A stretch of 52,305 bases of DNA. It comes from Actibacterium sp. MT2.3-13A (GTDB lineage: Bacteria; Pseudomonadota; Alphaproteobacteria; Rhodobacterales; Rhodobacteraceae). This document shows, in pieces, positions 9,701 to 18,258 of this stretch (positions are counted from its first letter, which is position 1; every line of letters starts with the position of its first letter). The stretch is taken from positions 1-52,305 of the forward strand of contig NZ_JAGSOU010000019.1 in assembly GCF_018139985.1 (NCBI RefSeq), written 5' to 3'. Made by a program: the position numbers and the translations under genes. Under the pieces are notes generated by a model. That model was not told the DNA's origin and ran no database searches. It saw only the letters and a list, made by a program, of their open reading frames with translations.

Positions 9701-9777
9701 CGGAATACGGATCCTGAACTGGCTAAACCGGCCTGAACCGGGTTATGGAGCCTGCCCCGGGGGGATGCAACACGGCT

Positions 9778-11676
9778 TTAGCCGCCGGTTCCGCGCGCGC
9801 GCACCGCGCCCAGGATCCACGCCGTCCGCCTGTCGATGTAAGGGTCCAGCGCGCCGCGTTCGCGCGCGATCCCGCGGCGCCGGGCCTGCCAGGCCACCCC
9901 CAGGGCGAAGCGCAGCCGCGCCCGCCTTGAGGGGTGGTTGGCGAAGCTCAGCTTTTCCCAGGCCGCCCGCGCCCAGAGCCGCCTCCGCCAGCCCGGCGGC
10001 AGGGCCGCCGCCCGCTCCGGGCCCAGGTCCGCCGCCAGCGCGTCCAGCGCCCGGGCCAGGTCGCGGGCCGCGATCGGCGCGCGCCACAGCGCCCGCGCGG
10101 CCGGCGCCTCCGACACCTCGACCCCGGGCGTGGCGAAATAGAACGCGCGCCGGGCGGCAAGCGCGGCGCGCAGCGTCACCTGCCATTCGGGAAAGGCCCC
10201 GGCGCCGAAGCCGATCCCGGCCTCCCGCAGGAAGGCGCGGCGGAAGATCTTGGCCGAGGGGTGGGCGTGCAGGACCGCCGCCTCCGCCCCGCCCAGGCGC
10301 AGCGGGCCGGTCGCCGGGCCGTCCGCCGCCTGCCCGCGCATGTCGTGAAAGCCGCTGTGCACATGTCCCTCGCCCAGCCCGACGCGGAATTGCGACAGGC
10401 CGAAATCGGCCTCGGCGCGCAGCATCCTGTCGGCCCAGTGTTCCAGCGCCCAGGGCATCAGCCGGTCGCCGGCATCGAGGAAGACCACCAGCTCGCCGCG
10501 CGCCCGCGCCAGCCCGTGGTTGCGCGCCGGCCCCGCCCCCTGCCCCTGCCCGGGCTGCACCAGCACCTGCCCGGCCAGGCCCGCCCGCCGCAGCGCGCGC
10601 TGCGCCTCGCCGGCCCGCGCGGCCCCGTCGCAGACGATCAGCAGCTCGAAATCGGGCATCAGCTGCGCTTCCAGCGACGCCAGCGTGTCGGCCAGCAGCT
10701 CCGCGCCGCCGCCGAAGGGCACGATCACGCTCAAGGGCAGCGCGCCGGCGATCGTCCGGCCCCAGGCGGCCGAGATGTCGGCGTCCCAGCCGGGGCTGTA
10801 GCGCAGCCCGTGGCGGGCGAGGAAATCGCGGCAGGCGGCGGCGAAGCGCACCCGGCGGGCGGGCGTGCGCAGCGCGGTGGAGCGTTCGAACATCAGCCGG
10901 GTGGCGATGCGCTCGAACCCCTCCTCTGCGCCCGGCTTGTCCGCGCCCGCCATGATCGCGCGCAGCGTCTCCAGCACCGAAAGCTGCTCGAACACCTGGT
11001 CGCTGTCGGTGGCGGTGATCTGCCCCTCCCGCCCGCGGGTCTGCAGATAGAGCGGCTCGGGCAGGTGCAGCAGGTGATCGGTGCGGCAGGCGGCGCGGTA
11101 ATAGAAGGCGTGATCCTCGAACCAGGTGCCCTCGTCGAAGCGCAGCCCCTCGATCAGGGACCGGCGATAGAGCTTGTTCCAGGCCGAGGGGAAATGCCGG
11201 ATCACCTCGCGCCAGTCGCCCAGGGAATAGCGCCGCGGCGCGGGATGGCCGGCCAGATCCGGCGCGCCGTGGATCGCCGAATGGGTGGTCGAGCCGCCGT
11301 CGGGATGGCAGAAGCGGATGGCGCAGGCCACCCAGTCGGCGCCGCTGTCCTCCAGCGCGCCATGCAGCCGGGCGAGGTAGTCGGGCGCCACCCGGTCGTC
11401 GCTGTCGACAAAGGCGATGAAGGCGCCGCGCGCCAGATCCAGCCCGGCATTGCGCGCCCCCGACAGGCCGCGGTTCTGCTGCGCGACGAAGCGGAAGCGG
11501 GCGTCGTCCCCGGCCGCCGCGCGGGCCCGCGCGGCGCTGTCGTCGGTCGAGCCGTCATCGACCACGATCACCTCGAAATCGGCCAGGCTCTGGCCGCGCA
11601 GGCTGTCGAGGCAGGCGGCCACATGGCCGGCCACGTTGTAGACCGGCACGATGACCGAGATCAGCGGCGCCGTCAT
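9778..11676 (-). CDS. Tandem-domain family 2 glycosyltransferase
   Basis: This is a 632-residue protein with two GT2 (GT-A) domains. The first starts at residue 5 with LISVIVPVYNVAGHVAACLDS, followed by VVDDGSTDDS, GLSGARNAGLD and FVDSDDR. The second (from about residue 300) has LPLSVIVPFGG, LLIVCDG, GAGPARNHGLARARGE and FLDAGDR, where the usual metal-binding DxD is degenerate (DAGD). Such two-domain GT2 proteins often alternate two additions in polymer synthesis. The frame stays open upstream to 12519, but that is a shadow of the sulfotransferase gene on the other strand; the ATG at 11676 is preceded by GAGG. It is divergent from the sulfotransferase at 11827. Confidence 0.85.
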   Translation of the reverse strand: MTAPLISVIVPVYNVAGHVAACLDSLRGQSLADFEVIVVDDGSTDDSAARARAAAGDDARFRFVAQQNRGLSGARNAGLDLARGAFIAFVDSDDRVAPDYLARLHGALEDSGADWVACAIRFCHPDGGSTTHSAIHGAPDLAGHPAPRRYSLGDWREVIRHFPSAWNKLYRRSLIEGLRFDEGTWFEDHAFYYRAACRTDHLLHLPEPLYLQTRGREGQITATDSDQVFEQLSVLETLRAIMAGADKPGAEEGFERIATRLMFERSTALRTPARRVRFAAACRDFLARHGLRYSPGWDADISAAWGRTIAGALPLSVIVPFGGGAELLADTLASLEAQLMPDFELLIVCDGAARAGEAQRALRRAGLAGQVLVQPGQGQGAGPARNHGLARARGELVVFLDAGDRLMPWALEHWADRMLRAEADFGLSQFRVGLGEGHVHSGFHDMRGQAADGPATGPLRLGGAEAAVLHAHPSAKIFRRAFLREAGIGFGAGAFPEWQVTLRAALAARRAFYFATPGVEVSEAPAARALWRAPIAARDLARALDALAADLGPERAAALPPGWRRRLWARAAWEKLSFANHPSRRARLRFALGVAWQARRRGIARERGALDPYIDRRTAWILGAVRARGTGG

Positions 11677-11826
11677 CTGCGGCGCCTCGGGGGCTGGGGG
11701 GCGGCTCTCATGAGGGTTGTTTTCCCCCAGGCCGCGGCAGGGGTAAAGGGCATTTCCGGATTGAGAAGCCCCCGGCCCCTCTGTAGGTATGACGGGAACG
11801 GCCGGAACGGCCAAAAGGAGTTGCGC

Positions 11827-12534
11827 ATGACCGGGCAGACCCCCCCCCTGCACGCCCCCGGGGATGGCCATGTCTTCATCGTCACCTACGGGCGCTCGGG
11901 CTCGACGCTGCTGCAGAACCTGCTCAATTCCATCCCCGGCTACTGCATCCGCGGCGAGAACAACAACACGCTCTATCACATGGCCCGGGCCTGGGAGGCG
12001 GTCAGCGCCTCCGAGGAGATGCGCGGCCAGCGCCGGAGCGGCCAGCCCACCACCCGCGAGCATCCCTGGTACGGCGCCGAGCTGGTGGACCCCGACGTGC
12101 TGGGCCGCGACCTGGCCGAGACCTTCCGGCGCGACGTGCTGCGCTCCCCCCCGGGCACCCGCGTGGCCGGGTTCAAGGAGATCCGCTTTCACCTGGCCGG
12201 GGCCCATACCGGGGCCTATCTCGATTTCATCGAGCGCTTCTTCCCCGGGTCGCGCTTCGTCTTCAACACCCGCGACCACGCGGCGGTGGCGCGCTCGGGC
12301 TGGTGGGCCAGCATGGAGCCCGCGGCCGTGAAGCGCGAGCTGGAGACCGCCGAGAAGGTCTTCGCGCGGATGCGCGACCGGCTCGGCGACCGCGCGCTGG
12401 CGCTGCATTACGACGATTACGTGGGCCGGCCGCAGGCGCTGAAACCGCTGTTCGATTTCCTCGACGAGCCCTTCGACGCCGCCCGGGTGGCCCAGGTGAT
12501 CCAGCGGCGGCTGACCCATTCGGGGACAGACTGA
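11827..12534 (+). CDS. Sulfotransferase family protein (tandem copy 1)
   Basis: This is a 235-residue sulfotransferase. The PAPS loop is FIVTYGRSGSTLLQNLL, the following SIPGYCIRGENNN is characteristic of this subgroup, and the 3'-phosphate motif is FNTRDHAAVARSGWW. The start has a strong AAGGAG ribosome site seven bases upstream. The gene opens a forward run with its paralogue at 12582. TTGAGA (11761-11766), 60 bases upstream of the ATG, may be a -35 element with a poor -10. A polysaccharide hydroxyl is the probable acceptor, inferred from the neighbours. Confidence 0.85.
   Translation: MTGQTPPLHAPGDGHVFIVTYGRSGSTLLQNLLNSIPGYCIRGENNNTLYHMARAWEAVSASEEMRGQRRSGQPTTREHPWYGAELVDPDVLGRDLAETFRRDVLRSPPGTRVAGFKEIRFHLAGAHTGAYLDFIERFFPGSRFVFNTRDHAAVARSGWWASMEPAAVKRELETAEKVFARMRDRLGDRALALHYDDYVGRPQALKPLFDFLDEPFDAARVAQVIQRRLTHSGTD
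11866..11996 (+). repeat. Near-identical 131-bp block shared by the tandem sulfotransferases (copy A)
   Basis: Bases 11866-11996 match 12618-12748 with only four differences found by eye (about 97%), while flanking coding sequence is much less alike. The block encodes the PAPS-binding loop and the NNNTLYH motif. Such a sharp island of identity suggests gene conversion or a recent partial duplication. Confidence 0.8.
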
Positions 12535-12581
12535 GCCGCGCCCGCGCCGGAGTGCAGAACAACCATGCCAGACCGAATGAA

Positions 12582-13298
12582 ATGAAGAAATTTCCCTCTC
12601 TCTACAGGCCCGCGGACGGCTATGTCTTCATCGTCACCTACGGGCGCTCGGGTTCGACCCTGCTGCAGAACCTGCTCAATTCCATCCCCGGCTACTGCAT
12701 CCGCGGCGAGAACAACAACACGCTCTATCACCTGGCCCGGGCCTGGGACACGGTCGCCCAGGCCAGGGAGATGCAGGGGCTGCGCAAGCGCGGCGCGCCC
12801 TCGGCCCAGACCCATCCCTGGTACGGCGCCGAGCTGACCCGCCCCGAGCACTACGGCCGCACCCTGGCCGATGGCTTCGTGCGCGAGATCCTGCGCCCCG
12901 ACCCGGGCACCCGCGTCGCCGGGTTCAAGGAGATACGCTTTCACCAGGATGAGAAATTCTTCCGCCAGTACATGAGTTTCATGCACCGCTTCTTTCCCAA
13001 GGCGCGGTTCATCTTCAACACCCGCGACCACGCGGCGGTGGCCCGTTCGGGCTGGTGGGCCGAGAAGGACCCCGCCGAGGTCGCCGCGCAGCTGACCCGG
13101 GCCGAGAAGCTCTATGACGCCTATGCGCGCGCCTTTCCCAAGAAGTCGCTGCAACTGCGCTACGAGGATTACACCGGCAATCCCGACGGGCTGCGCCCGC
13201 TGTTCGACTTCCTCGGCGAGCCCTTCGACGAGGCGATGGTGGCCCGGGTGCTGGGCCAGAAGCTGGACCACCTGAAAAGCGGAACCGCCGCGGGCTGA
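12582..13298 (+). CDS. Sulfotransferase family protein (tandem copy 2)
   Basis: This is a 238-residue paralogue of the preceding gene. It is identical to it through VFIVTYGRSGSTLLQNLLNS and the next ~20 residues, and again in the catalytic/phosphate-binding stretch FNTRDHAAVARSGWW, but divergent in between (QDEKFFRQYMSFMHRF versus AGAHTGAYLDFIERF). The ATG at 12582 fits the paralogue alignment; its ribosome site is weak. A six-codon open frame (ATG at 12565, stop TGA at 12583-12585) overlaps this start and could couple translation. The ~47-base gap to the preceding stop suggests one transcript. Tandem duplication with local sequence homogenisation is inferred. Confidence 0.85.
   Translation: MKKFPSLYRPADGYVFIVTYGRSGSTLLQNLLNSIPGYCIRGENNNTLYHLARAWDTVAQAREMQGLRKRGAPSAQTHPWYGAELTRPEHYGRTLADGFVREILRPDPGTRVAGFKEIRFHQDEKFFRQYMSFMHRFFPKARFIFNTRDHAAVARSGWWAEKDPAEVAAQLTRAEKLYDAYARAFPKKSLQLRYEDYTGNPDGLRPLFDFLGEPFDEAMVARVLGQKLDHLKSGTAAG
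12618..12748 (+). repeat. Near-identical 131-bp block shared by the tandem sulfotransferases (copy B)
   Basis: This is the partner of the block at 11866-11996, offset by exactly 752 bases. Shorter identical islands follow at the HPWYGAEL and TRDHAAVA coding stretches. Confidence 0.8.
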
Positions 13299-13403
13299 GG
13301 GCCGGAGGGCTCAGGCCCTGTCCGGCTGCTCTGCGCTATCTTGTCCCCCATAAGCAGAGCCGGTAGGGTTCGGCAACGAACTAAAAGAGCAGTGTATAAG
13401 AGC

Positions 13404-14165
13404 ATGAGCAGCCCGTTCATCATCTGGACCATGCGCCGTACCGGCGGCACGACATTGACCGGTCTGCTGATGGGGCTGTCCGAACGCCCCAAGGTCGAAC
13501 ACGAGCCCTTCAACCGGGATCGTGCCTTTGGCTGGGTGCCGGAGCAGTGGAGGGAAACGCACGACCGTCAGGCACTCGGCATCGCGATGTCCCGGGCGCT
13601 GCGCAACAGGCCGCTGATCAAGCATTGCTACGAACTCGCGGCAGCGCCCATCAACTCCGCGTTACTCGAGGCGGCCTGCCGCGAATCCTATTGCCACATC
13701 GTACTGGACCGGCGCGCCGAGGTGGACCGAATCCTGTCGCTCGAGTTGGCCAAGATCACCGGAGCCTGGGGGCCCAAGCAGGCTGCCGAGCGCTACAGTC
13801 GGTTCGAGAGTGGTGAAGCGCAGGCCGCGTCGATCAATATCGCGGCCGCACTGAAGCACATGGCCAAATGTCAGCAGAACCGCAAAAATCTGGACACACT
13901 GTTCAAGCGTGCAGGTGTAACGCCCTATGTGGTTTATTTCGAGGATCTCTACAGCAATCCGGATTCCGGGCGGGCCGAGGTCGGCAAGCTGCTCGACTTC
14001 ATAGGTCTCGATCCGGCGGCTATCCCCGATTACGAGCAGCGCCTCACCAATGCATTACTGCACAAAGGGCAGAACTCAGCCCGGATGATGGAATGCATTC
14101 CCAATATCGATGAAGCGCGCAGCCGCCTCCAGGAGGCGTTCGAGCATTACGATTTCCGTTTTTGA
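13404..14165 (+). CDS. Sulfotransferase-like protein, compositionally atypical
   Basis: This is a 253-residue P-loop protein: FIIWTMRRTGGTTLTGLLMG is a sulfotransferase 5'-phosphate loop, and CHIVLDRRAEVDRILSLEL carries the 3'-phosphate R...S. The ATG at 13404 follows TAAGAGC. A candidate promoter, TTGTCC (13341-13346) - 17 bases - TAGGGT (13364-13369), precedes it. The coding sequence is visibly less GC-rich than its neighbours and uses codons such as TTA (GCG TTA CTC, GCA TTA CTG) that are almost absent nearby, consistent with more recent acquisition. The function is sulfation of an unknown acceptor. Confidence 0.75.
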   Translation: MSSPFIIWTMRRTGGTTLTGLLMGLSERPKVEHEPFNRDRAFGWVPEQWRETHDRQALGIAMSRALRNRPLIKHCYELAAAPINSALLEAACRESYCHIVLDRRAEVDRILSLELAKITGAWGPKQAAERYSRFESGEAQAASINIAAALKHMAKCQQNRKNLDTLFKRAGVTPYVVYFEDLYSNPDSGRAEVGKLLDFIGLDPAAIPDYEQRLTNALLHKGQNSARMMECIPNIDEARSRLQEAFEHYDFRF

Positions 14166-14284
14166 AAGCAGCACGATCCGGCTCCGATAACGCCCACCCA
14201 CCGTAGGGTCGTGGAACAAGGCGAGACGAAACCTGACCCGGGACAAAAATTCCGGGTTGATGGCACGGCGCTGCCGGCGCGGGG

Positions 14285-14869
14285 CTACGCCTGGCCGCCG
14301 AAGCTCGACAGGGTGGCCGGCTGGCTGCGCTGGCCGCGCGCGGCGGGCAGGACAAAAAACCGCAAATCGCGGATCGCGAGAGCGAAATCCCGTTTCGGCA
14401 GACGCATGACAAGGGTGTGGAAGGCGGGCTCCCGGCTCAGGAAATCGGCCGCGTCCACGGTATGCAGAACCGTTCTGACGACCCTGTCCTCCGCCCCCTT
14501 CAGGCTGTCCTGCAAGACCGTGTCGCCGATTTCTCCGTTCCGCGTGCTGCGGATGACCAGCGGGAAATCCTCGGCCGCGCCGCCTTCCAGCTCGACGGCC
14601 ATGCCCAGCACGTCGCCGGGGGCGAACAGGGCCTTCCCAAGCGAGAGGTTGAAGGAGAACCAGCGCGGCGGTTTGGCGACACGGGCCTCGACCCGGACCA
14701 GCAGGCCCGGCCCGGACGTCAGCTTCAGCGCCGCCTCGCCCCCGCTCGTGTCCCAACTGAAATAGACCCCGGGAACGATCGGGGCGTCGGTTTCCAGGCG
14801 TTCTGGAAGGGACGCCTCCCGCAGGGCGGCGATGGTTTGTGCAGCGAACTGTTCGGAGGGATGTGTCAC
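14285..14869 (-). CDS. Conserved-looking hypothetical protein, predicted beta-sandwich
   Basis: This is a 194-residue protein of no recognised family. The sequence alternates beta-strand-like segments (VPGVYFSWDT, LLVRVEARV, WFSFNLSLGK, VLGMAVELEG, FALAIRDLRFFVL), as in a carbohydrate-binding beta-sandwich. No signal peptide is visible. The frame stays open upstream to 15847, but that part is a shadow of the divergent coiled-coil gene; the only sensible start is GTG at 14869, preceded by AGGAT. It is divergently arranged with the gene at 15087 and lies inside the glycan cluster, so a role in glycan recognition or modification is possible but unproven. Confidence 0.55.
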   Translation of the reverse strand: MTHPSEQFAAQTIAALREASLPERLETDAPIVPGVYFSWDTSGGEAALKLTSGPGLLVRVEARVAKPPRWFSFNLSLGKALFAPGDVLGMAVELEGGAAEDFPLVIRSTRNGEIGDTVLQDSLKGAEDRVVRTVLHTVDAADFLSREPAFHTLVMRLPKRDFALAIRDLRFFVLPAARGQRSQPATLSSFGGQA

Positions 14870-15086
14870 GCGGGATATCCTGCCTTCACGTTTCTTCGGA
14901 CGGGTCCGGGCTGTTGCCTGCGGCCGGCCCGGCGCCGACTTTGCATGGCGCCGGCGGCGTTGTCGAGGGCGCGGCACGGCGGCGGGCGCGCGATTTGCAG
15001 AGCTTATCTGGACCAACGGCCCAGGTTGTGCTTTCAGTGAGGGCATTGCATGGCCGGAATTTTTCGCATGCCAACAGGAAATGCCA
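14870..15086. promoter_or_regulatory. Divergent intergenic region
   Basis: This is a 217-base gap between the divergent 194-residue hypothetical gene and the coiled-coil gene. It presumably holds both promoters. I found no convincing -35/-10 pair. Confidence 0.3.
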
Positions 15087-16142
15087 ATGCCCCAGACCCG
15101 CCCCTCCGAACCGTCGATGTCCCAAACCGATGCGGAGCCTCTTGTCGTTGCAAATCCTGATAACCGGGCCCTCCCCGAGAGCCTGGAAAAGATCGTGGCA
15201 ACCGCCGACCCGGCCCGGCGCCTCGTCCTGTTCGACGATATCGAAAAAGCCCTGGCCGCCCGGCCCGGCGCGCCTGTGCTGGTGCTGCTGAGCGCGCCGG
15301 CCAGGAGCCTTCTGGGCGCAATGCAGGCGGGAACGCGCCCCTCGGCCGCCCTGCGCCGCTGGATGGCGGCGGCCGAGGCGCAGCTCGCCGTCCTGCGCCG
15401 CGCGCGGCGGCATATCATCGCGCTGGAGCACGACGCGCCGTCGACCGATCCGCAGGGCTGCGCCGAGATGCTGGCGGCGCGTTTCGGTGCGCGCTTCGCG
15501 GCGCCCGCCGCGGGCGCCGTCCCCGCGCCGGACGCCCCGCTCCTGGCGCTGATGGCGGAGGTGCTGCTGGACAGCGATCCGCGGGCGCGGGCGCTGGCCG
15601 ACGAGATCGAGGCCATGTTGGCCTGCGCGCAGGCGCCCCTGGAGATCGGCGCGGCACAGATCGACCGGGCTTTCGCCGCCCTGCAGGAGCAGGACACCGC
15701 CCTCGCCGAGCTGGAGATGGAGCGCGAGCTGCTGCGCGACGGCATGGCGCAGGGGCTGGAGCAGCTCGATCGCGCGACGGTGGACACCCGGCTCGAACAT
15801 GCCGCGACAGAGGCGGCCGCGCGGCAGATGGCGGCGCTGAACGACACCCGCCTGCTGCGCGAATCCGTGCTCGGCGCCGCGCTGCTGGAGCGCGCCGCCC
15901 TGCTCGAGGCGCGGGAGGCCGAGATCGCCGCGCTGAAGGCCCAGGCGCAGGCCGCCGCCGAGACCCATGCCGGGGAGAGCGCCGCGCTGCGCGCCCGGCT
16001 CGACGCGCAGGCGCAGGACCTGAAGGCGCGCCAGGACGAACTGGAGGCGGCCCGGTCCGAGCTGGAGGCCGTCTACGCGTCGCGCTCGTGGAAGGTCACG
16101 AGCCCCATGCGGGTCGCGCGCCGCGGCCTCGGCAAGGGCTGA
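15087..16142 (+). CDS. Coiled-coil protein of the glycan cluster, paralogue of the gene at 28460
   Basis: This is a 351-residue protein. The N-terminal globular half has a hydrophobic VLVLLSAPARSLLGAM core and an RRARRHIIALEHDA motif. A long Ala/Glu/Leu coiled coil follows from about residue 190. The C-terminal tail ELEAVYASRSWKVTSPMRVA is the 'SRSWRxTxPLR' motif that recurs at the ends of coiled-coil segments in polysaccharide glycosyltransferases. AGGAA seven bases before the second ATG (15087) favours it over the ATG at 15081. The protein at 28460-29410 is clearly related (matching APARxL...ALATG, LRSDPAAEALL and RRESVLGAMLL). No enzymatic motif is seen; a scaffold or chain-length role is speculative. 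Confidence 0.6.
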   Translation: MPQTRPSEPSMSQTDAEPLVVANPDNRALPESLEKIVATADPARRLVLFDDIEKALAARPGAPVLVLLSAPARSLLGAMQAGTRPSAALRRWMAAAEAQLAVLRRARRHIIALEHDAPSTDPQGCAEMLAARFGARFAAPAAGAVPAPDAPLLALMAEVLLDSDPRARALADEIEAMLACAQAPLEIGAAQIDRAFAALQEQDTALAELEMERELLRDGMAQGLEQLDRATVDTRLEHAATEAAARQMAALNDTRLLRESVLGAALLERAALLEAREAEIAALKAQAQAAAETHAGESAALRARLDAQAQDLKARQDELEAARSELEAVYASRSWKVTSPMRVARRGLGKG

Positions 16143-16158
16143 GTGCCCGCCGCGCTCC

Positions 16159-17046
16159 ATGCTCCAGACCCCGACATATCTGTCGCGCAGGCCGCGCCTG
16201 TTCATCGACGTGCAGCACGGGCTGTGCAACCGGCTCCGGGCGATGGCCTCGGCGGCCTCGATCGCGGCGCGCACCGGGCGCGAGCTGGTGGTGATCTGGC
16301 GCCCCGACCACCATTGCGCGGCGCGGCTGTCGGACCTGCTGGCCTATGACGGGCCGGTGATCGAGGACGGCACCGCCGAGCTGTGCCGCCGGCACGCCGC
16401 GGCGGTCTGGAATTACATGGAGATCGAGCCGGGGTCCTGTTTCCAGGCCCCCATTCTGGCCGGGGACGACCAGCATGACGGGCAGGATGTCTACATCCGC
16501 TCGGCCTATACGCTGAACAGCCCGCACCGGCGCCTTGCCGATGAGCAGCGCTTCCTGCGGGCGCTGCGGCCGACCGGGCCGGTGCTGGAACTGGTGGCCG
16601 GGGTGCGCCACCCCAACCGGGTGGCCGCGCATGTCCGCATGGGCACCGGGCCGGCGCATGATCACCTGAGCTATGAATCCCCCGAGAACTGGCCCGCGCA
16701 TCGCCATGCCGAGCTGACCGCCTGGCGGCAGAAAAGCCATGCCCGCCACTTCATGACCCGGATCGACGCGCTGATCGCCGAGGGCCGGGCCGAGACGATC
16801 TTCCTGGCCGCCGACCTGCCCGAAACCTACACCCAATTCGCCGAGCGCTATGGCGCGCGGCTGGCCTTCCTGCCGCGCGACCGCTTCGACCGTTCGGTCC
16901 GCCAGCTGCAATACGCGCTGGCCGATCTGCTGCTGCTGACCGCGGCCGATCTCTTCCTGGCCAGCTCCTGGAGTTCGTTCTCGGAACTCGCGCAGCGCCT
17001 GGCCCGCCCGGGCCGCCCCTTCGAGCAGAGCGGCCGGGATTTTTGA
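16159..17046 (+). CDS. Fucosyltransferase-like glycosyltransferase (GT-B)
   Basis: This is a 295-residue protein beginning with LFIDVQHGLCNRLRAMASAA and TGRELVVIWRPD. The G-x-x-NRLRA motif followed by a TGR-hydrophobic strand is typical of the O-fucosyltransferase/NodZ-like and GT11-type superfamily that uses GDP-fucose. AHVRMGTG in the middle fits the conserved H-x-R-x-G donor-binding site, and LLTAADLFLASSWSSFSELA matches the C-terminal nucleotide-binding motif. gmd, fcl and manC on the same plasmid would supply GDP-fucose. It lies 16 bases after the coiled-coil gene, probably in the same operon. The acceptor is unknown. Confidence 0.65.
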   Translation: MLQTPTYLSRRPRLFIDVQHGLCNRLRAMASAASIAARTGRELVVIWRPDHHCAARLSDLLAYDGPVIEDGTAELCRRHAAAVWNYMEIEPGSCFQAPILAGDDQHDGQDVYIRSAYTLNSPHRRLADEQRFLRALRPTGPVLELVAGVRHPNRVAAHVRMGTGPAHDHLSYESPENWPAHRHAELTAWRQKSHARHFMTRIDALIAEGRAETIFLAADLPETYTQFAERYGARLAFLPRDRFDRSVRQLQYALADLLLLTAADLFLASSWSSFSELAQRLARPGRPFEQSGRDF

Positions 17047-17133
17047 GCCTCCCCGCGCATTGCAAATGCGTCCGGGATATGGCCTAACTCTCTATCGGCA
17101 TTCTGCCCGTTCCTACCCCGGTGGTGAAAAAAC

Positions 17134-18258
17134 ATGCCCGACCAAGCATATGCGCCCCTCCCCGCCGCGCTGATCATTCTCGGCCCGCCGGCCCCGGAGG
17201 CGCTGGAGGCGCTCCTGGCGGAGGGCATCTCCCGCGTGGTGCTGGTCGAGCCCGACCCCGACCGCGCCGCCCGGCTGGAGATCCGGTTCGGCGACCGGCC
17301 CGGCCTCGAGGTGGTCGCCGCGGCGGTGGCCGGGCAGGAGGGGCCGGCCGAGCTGGCCGAGTTCAATTTCCCCGGCCTGCGCAGCCTCCATGCCCCCTCG
17401 CCGGCCCTGCGCAGCCTGCTGCCCGGCCTGCGCGTGCGGGCGCGTCACGCGGTCGAGGCGATCACCCCGGCCGGGCTGCTGGCGCGCCTCGGCGATCTGC
17501 CGCGCCCGGCCCATCTGCGCATCGACGCCCCCGGCTCCGAAGCGGCGATCCTGCAGGGGCTGCAGGCGGAAGGCGCCCTGGAGCGGTTCGACCGGATCTG
17601 GCTGCGCTGCGGCGCCGAGCCGATGTTCGAAGGCGCCCGCGACTGCCGATCCGTGCAGGACTGGGCGCACGCGCAAGGTTTCGAGACGGCCGGAATCGAC
17701 GCCAGCGATCCGGACTGGCCCGTCCTGTCCCTTGCGTTCGATCAACGCGGACATGAGTTGAAAGCCCTGCGCCAGCGCAGCGCCGAGCTGGAGGCGCAGG
17801 CCGGCGCCCTGACCGAGCAGCTGCACCAGCGCGACGCCGCGCTGGCCGAGGCGCAGGCCGCGGCCGCGGCCGGGGCGCAGCGCAGCGCCGATCTGGAGGC
17901 GCAGGCCGGCGCCCTGACCGAGCAGCTGCACCAGCGCGATGCCGCGCTGGCCGAGGCGCAGGCCGCGGCCGAGACGGCGCGGGCGGATCTGGCGGTGGCG
18001 CTGCGCATGCAGGTCCTGGCGCAGTCCGACCTGCAGGACCTGCAGGAACGCTACCGCGCCTCCGAAGAGGCGCGCGCGACCCAGGCCGAACTGCTTCGGA
18101 AGCTGACGCCCCGCCTGCAACAGGCCGCGCAGCAGCTGCAACAGCTGGCCCTGGCCGAGGACACCGCCGAACCGGAAGCGCTGACCGCGGACAAGCCCAG
18201 GCCCCGGAGCAAGCAGGCCCCCCCGCGCAAGCGCGCCAAGGCAGAGTACAAGGGCTGA
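17134..18258 (+). CDS. FkbM-like methyltransferase domain fused to a repeated coiled coil
   Basis: This is a 374-residue protein. Residues 1-~200 resemble a Rossmann methyltransferase of the FkbM type: VVLVEPDPDRAARLE (acidic residue after beta2) and the family-like LRIDAPGSEAAILQGLQ. A canonical glycine-rich SAM loop is weak (ILGPPAPEALEAL). Residues ~208-345 form a coiled coil containing two 35-residue tandem repeats (QRSAELEAQAGALTEQLHQR...). The C-terminus is strongly basic (RPRSKQAPPRKRAKAEYKG). The stop overlaps the start of the next sulfotransferase (TGATG), so translation is coupled. It is either an O-methyltransferase on the glycan or a catalytically weak scaffold. Confidence 0.6.
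   Translation: MPDQAYAPLPAALIILGPPAPEALEALLAEGISRVVLVEPDPDRAARLEIRFGDRPGLEVVAAAVAGQEGPAELAEFNFPGLRSLHAPSPALRSLLPGLRVRARHAVEAITPAGLLARLGDLPRPAHLRIDAPGSEAAILQGLQAEGALERFDRIWLRCGAEPMFEGARDCRSVQDWAHAQGFETAGIDASDPDWPVLSLAFDQRGHELKALRQRSAELEAQAGALTEQLHQRDAALAEAQAAAAAGAQRSADLEAQAGALTEQLHQRDAALAEAQAAAETARADLAVALRMQVLAQSDLQDLQERYRASEEARATQAELLRKLTPRLQQAAQQLQQLALAEDTAEPEALTADKPRPRSKQAPPRKRAKAEYKG
17773..17978 (+). repeat. Two tandem 105-bp (35-codon) coiled-coil repeats
   Basis: Copies begin at 17773 and 17878, exactly 105 bases apart, and differ at very few positions over about 95 bases. 35 codons is five heptads, so the expansion preserves coiled-coil register. The near identity indicates a recent in-frame duplication. 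Confidence 0.85.

Noticed and set aside
9934-12534. An 866-codon plus-strand frame covering the tandem GT2 gene and ending as the sulfotransferase
   Set aside because: Only the last 235 codons (from 11827, with AAGGAG) have protein character; the rest is antisense to a well-formed GT2 gene.
13293-13318. AGGGCC...GGCCCT hairpin after the second tandem sulfotransferase as a terminator
   Set aside because: The stem is only six base pairs with no T-run, which is expected by chance in such GC-rich DNA.
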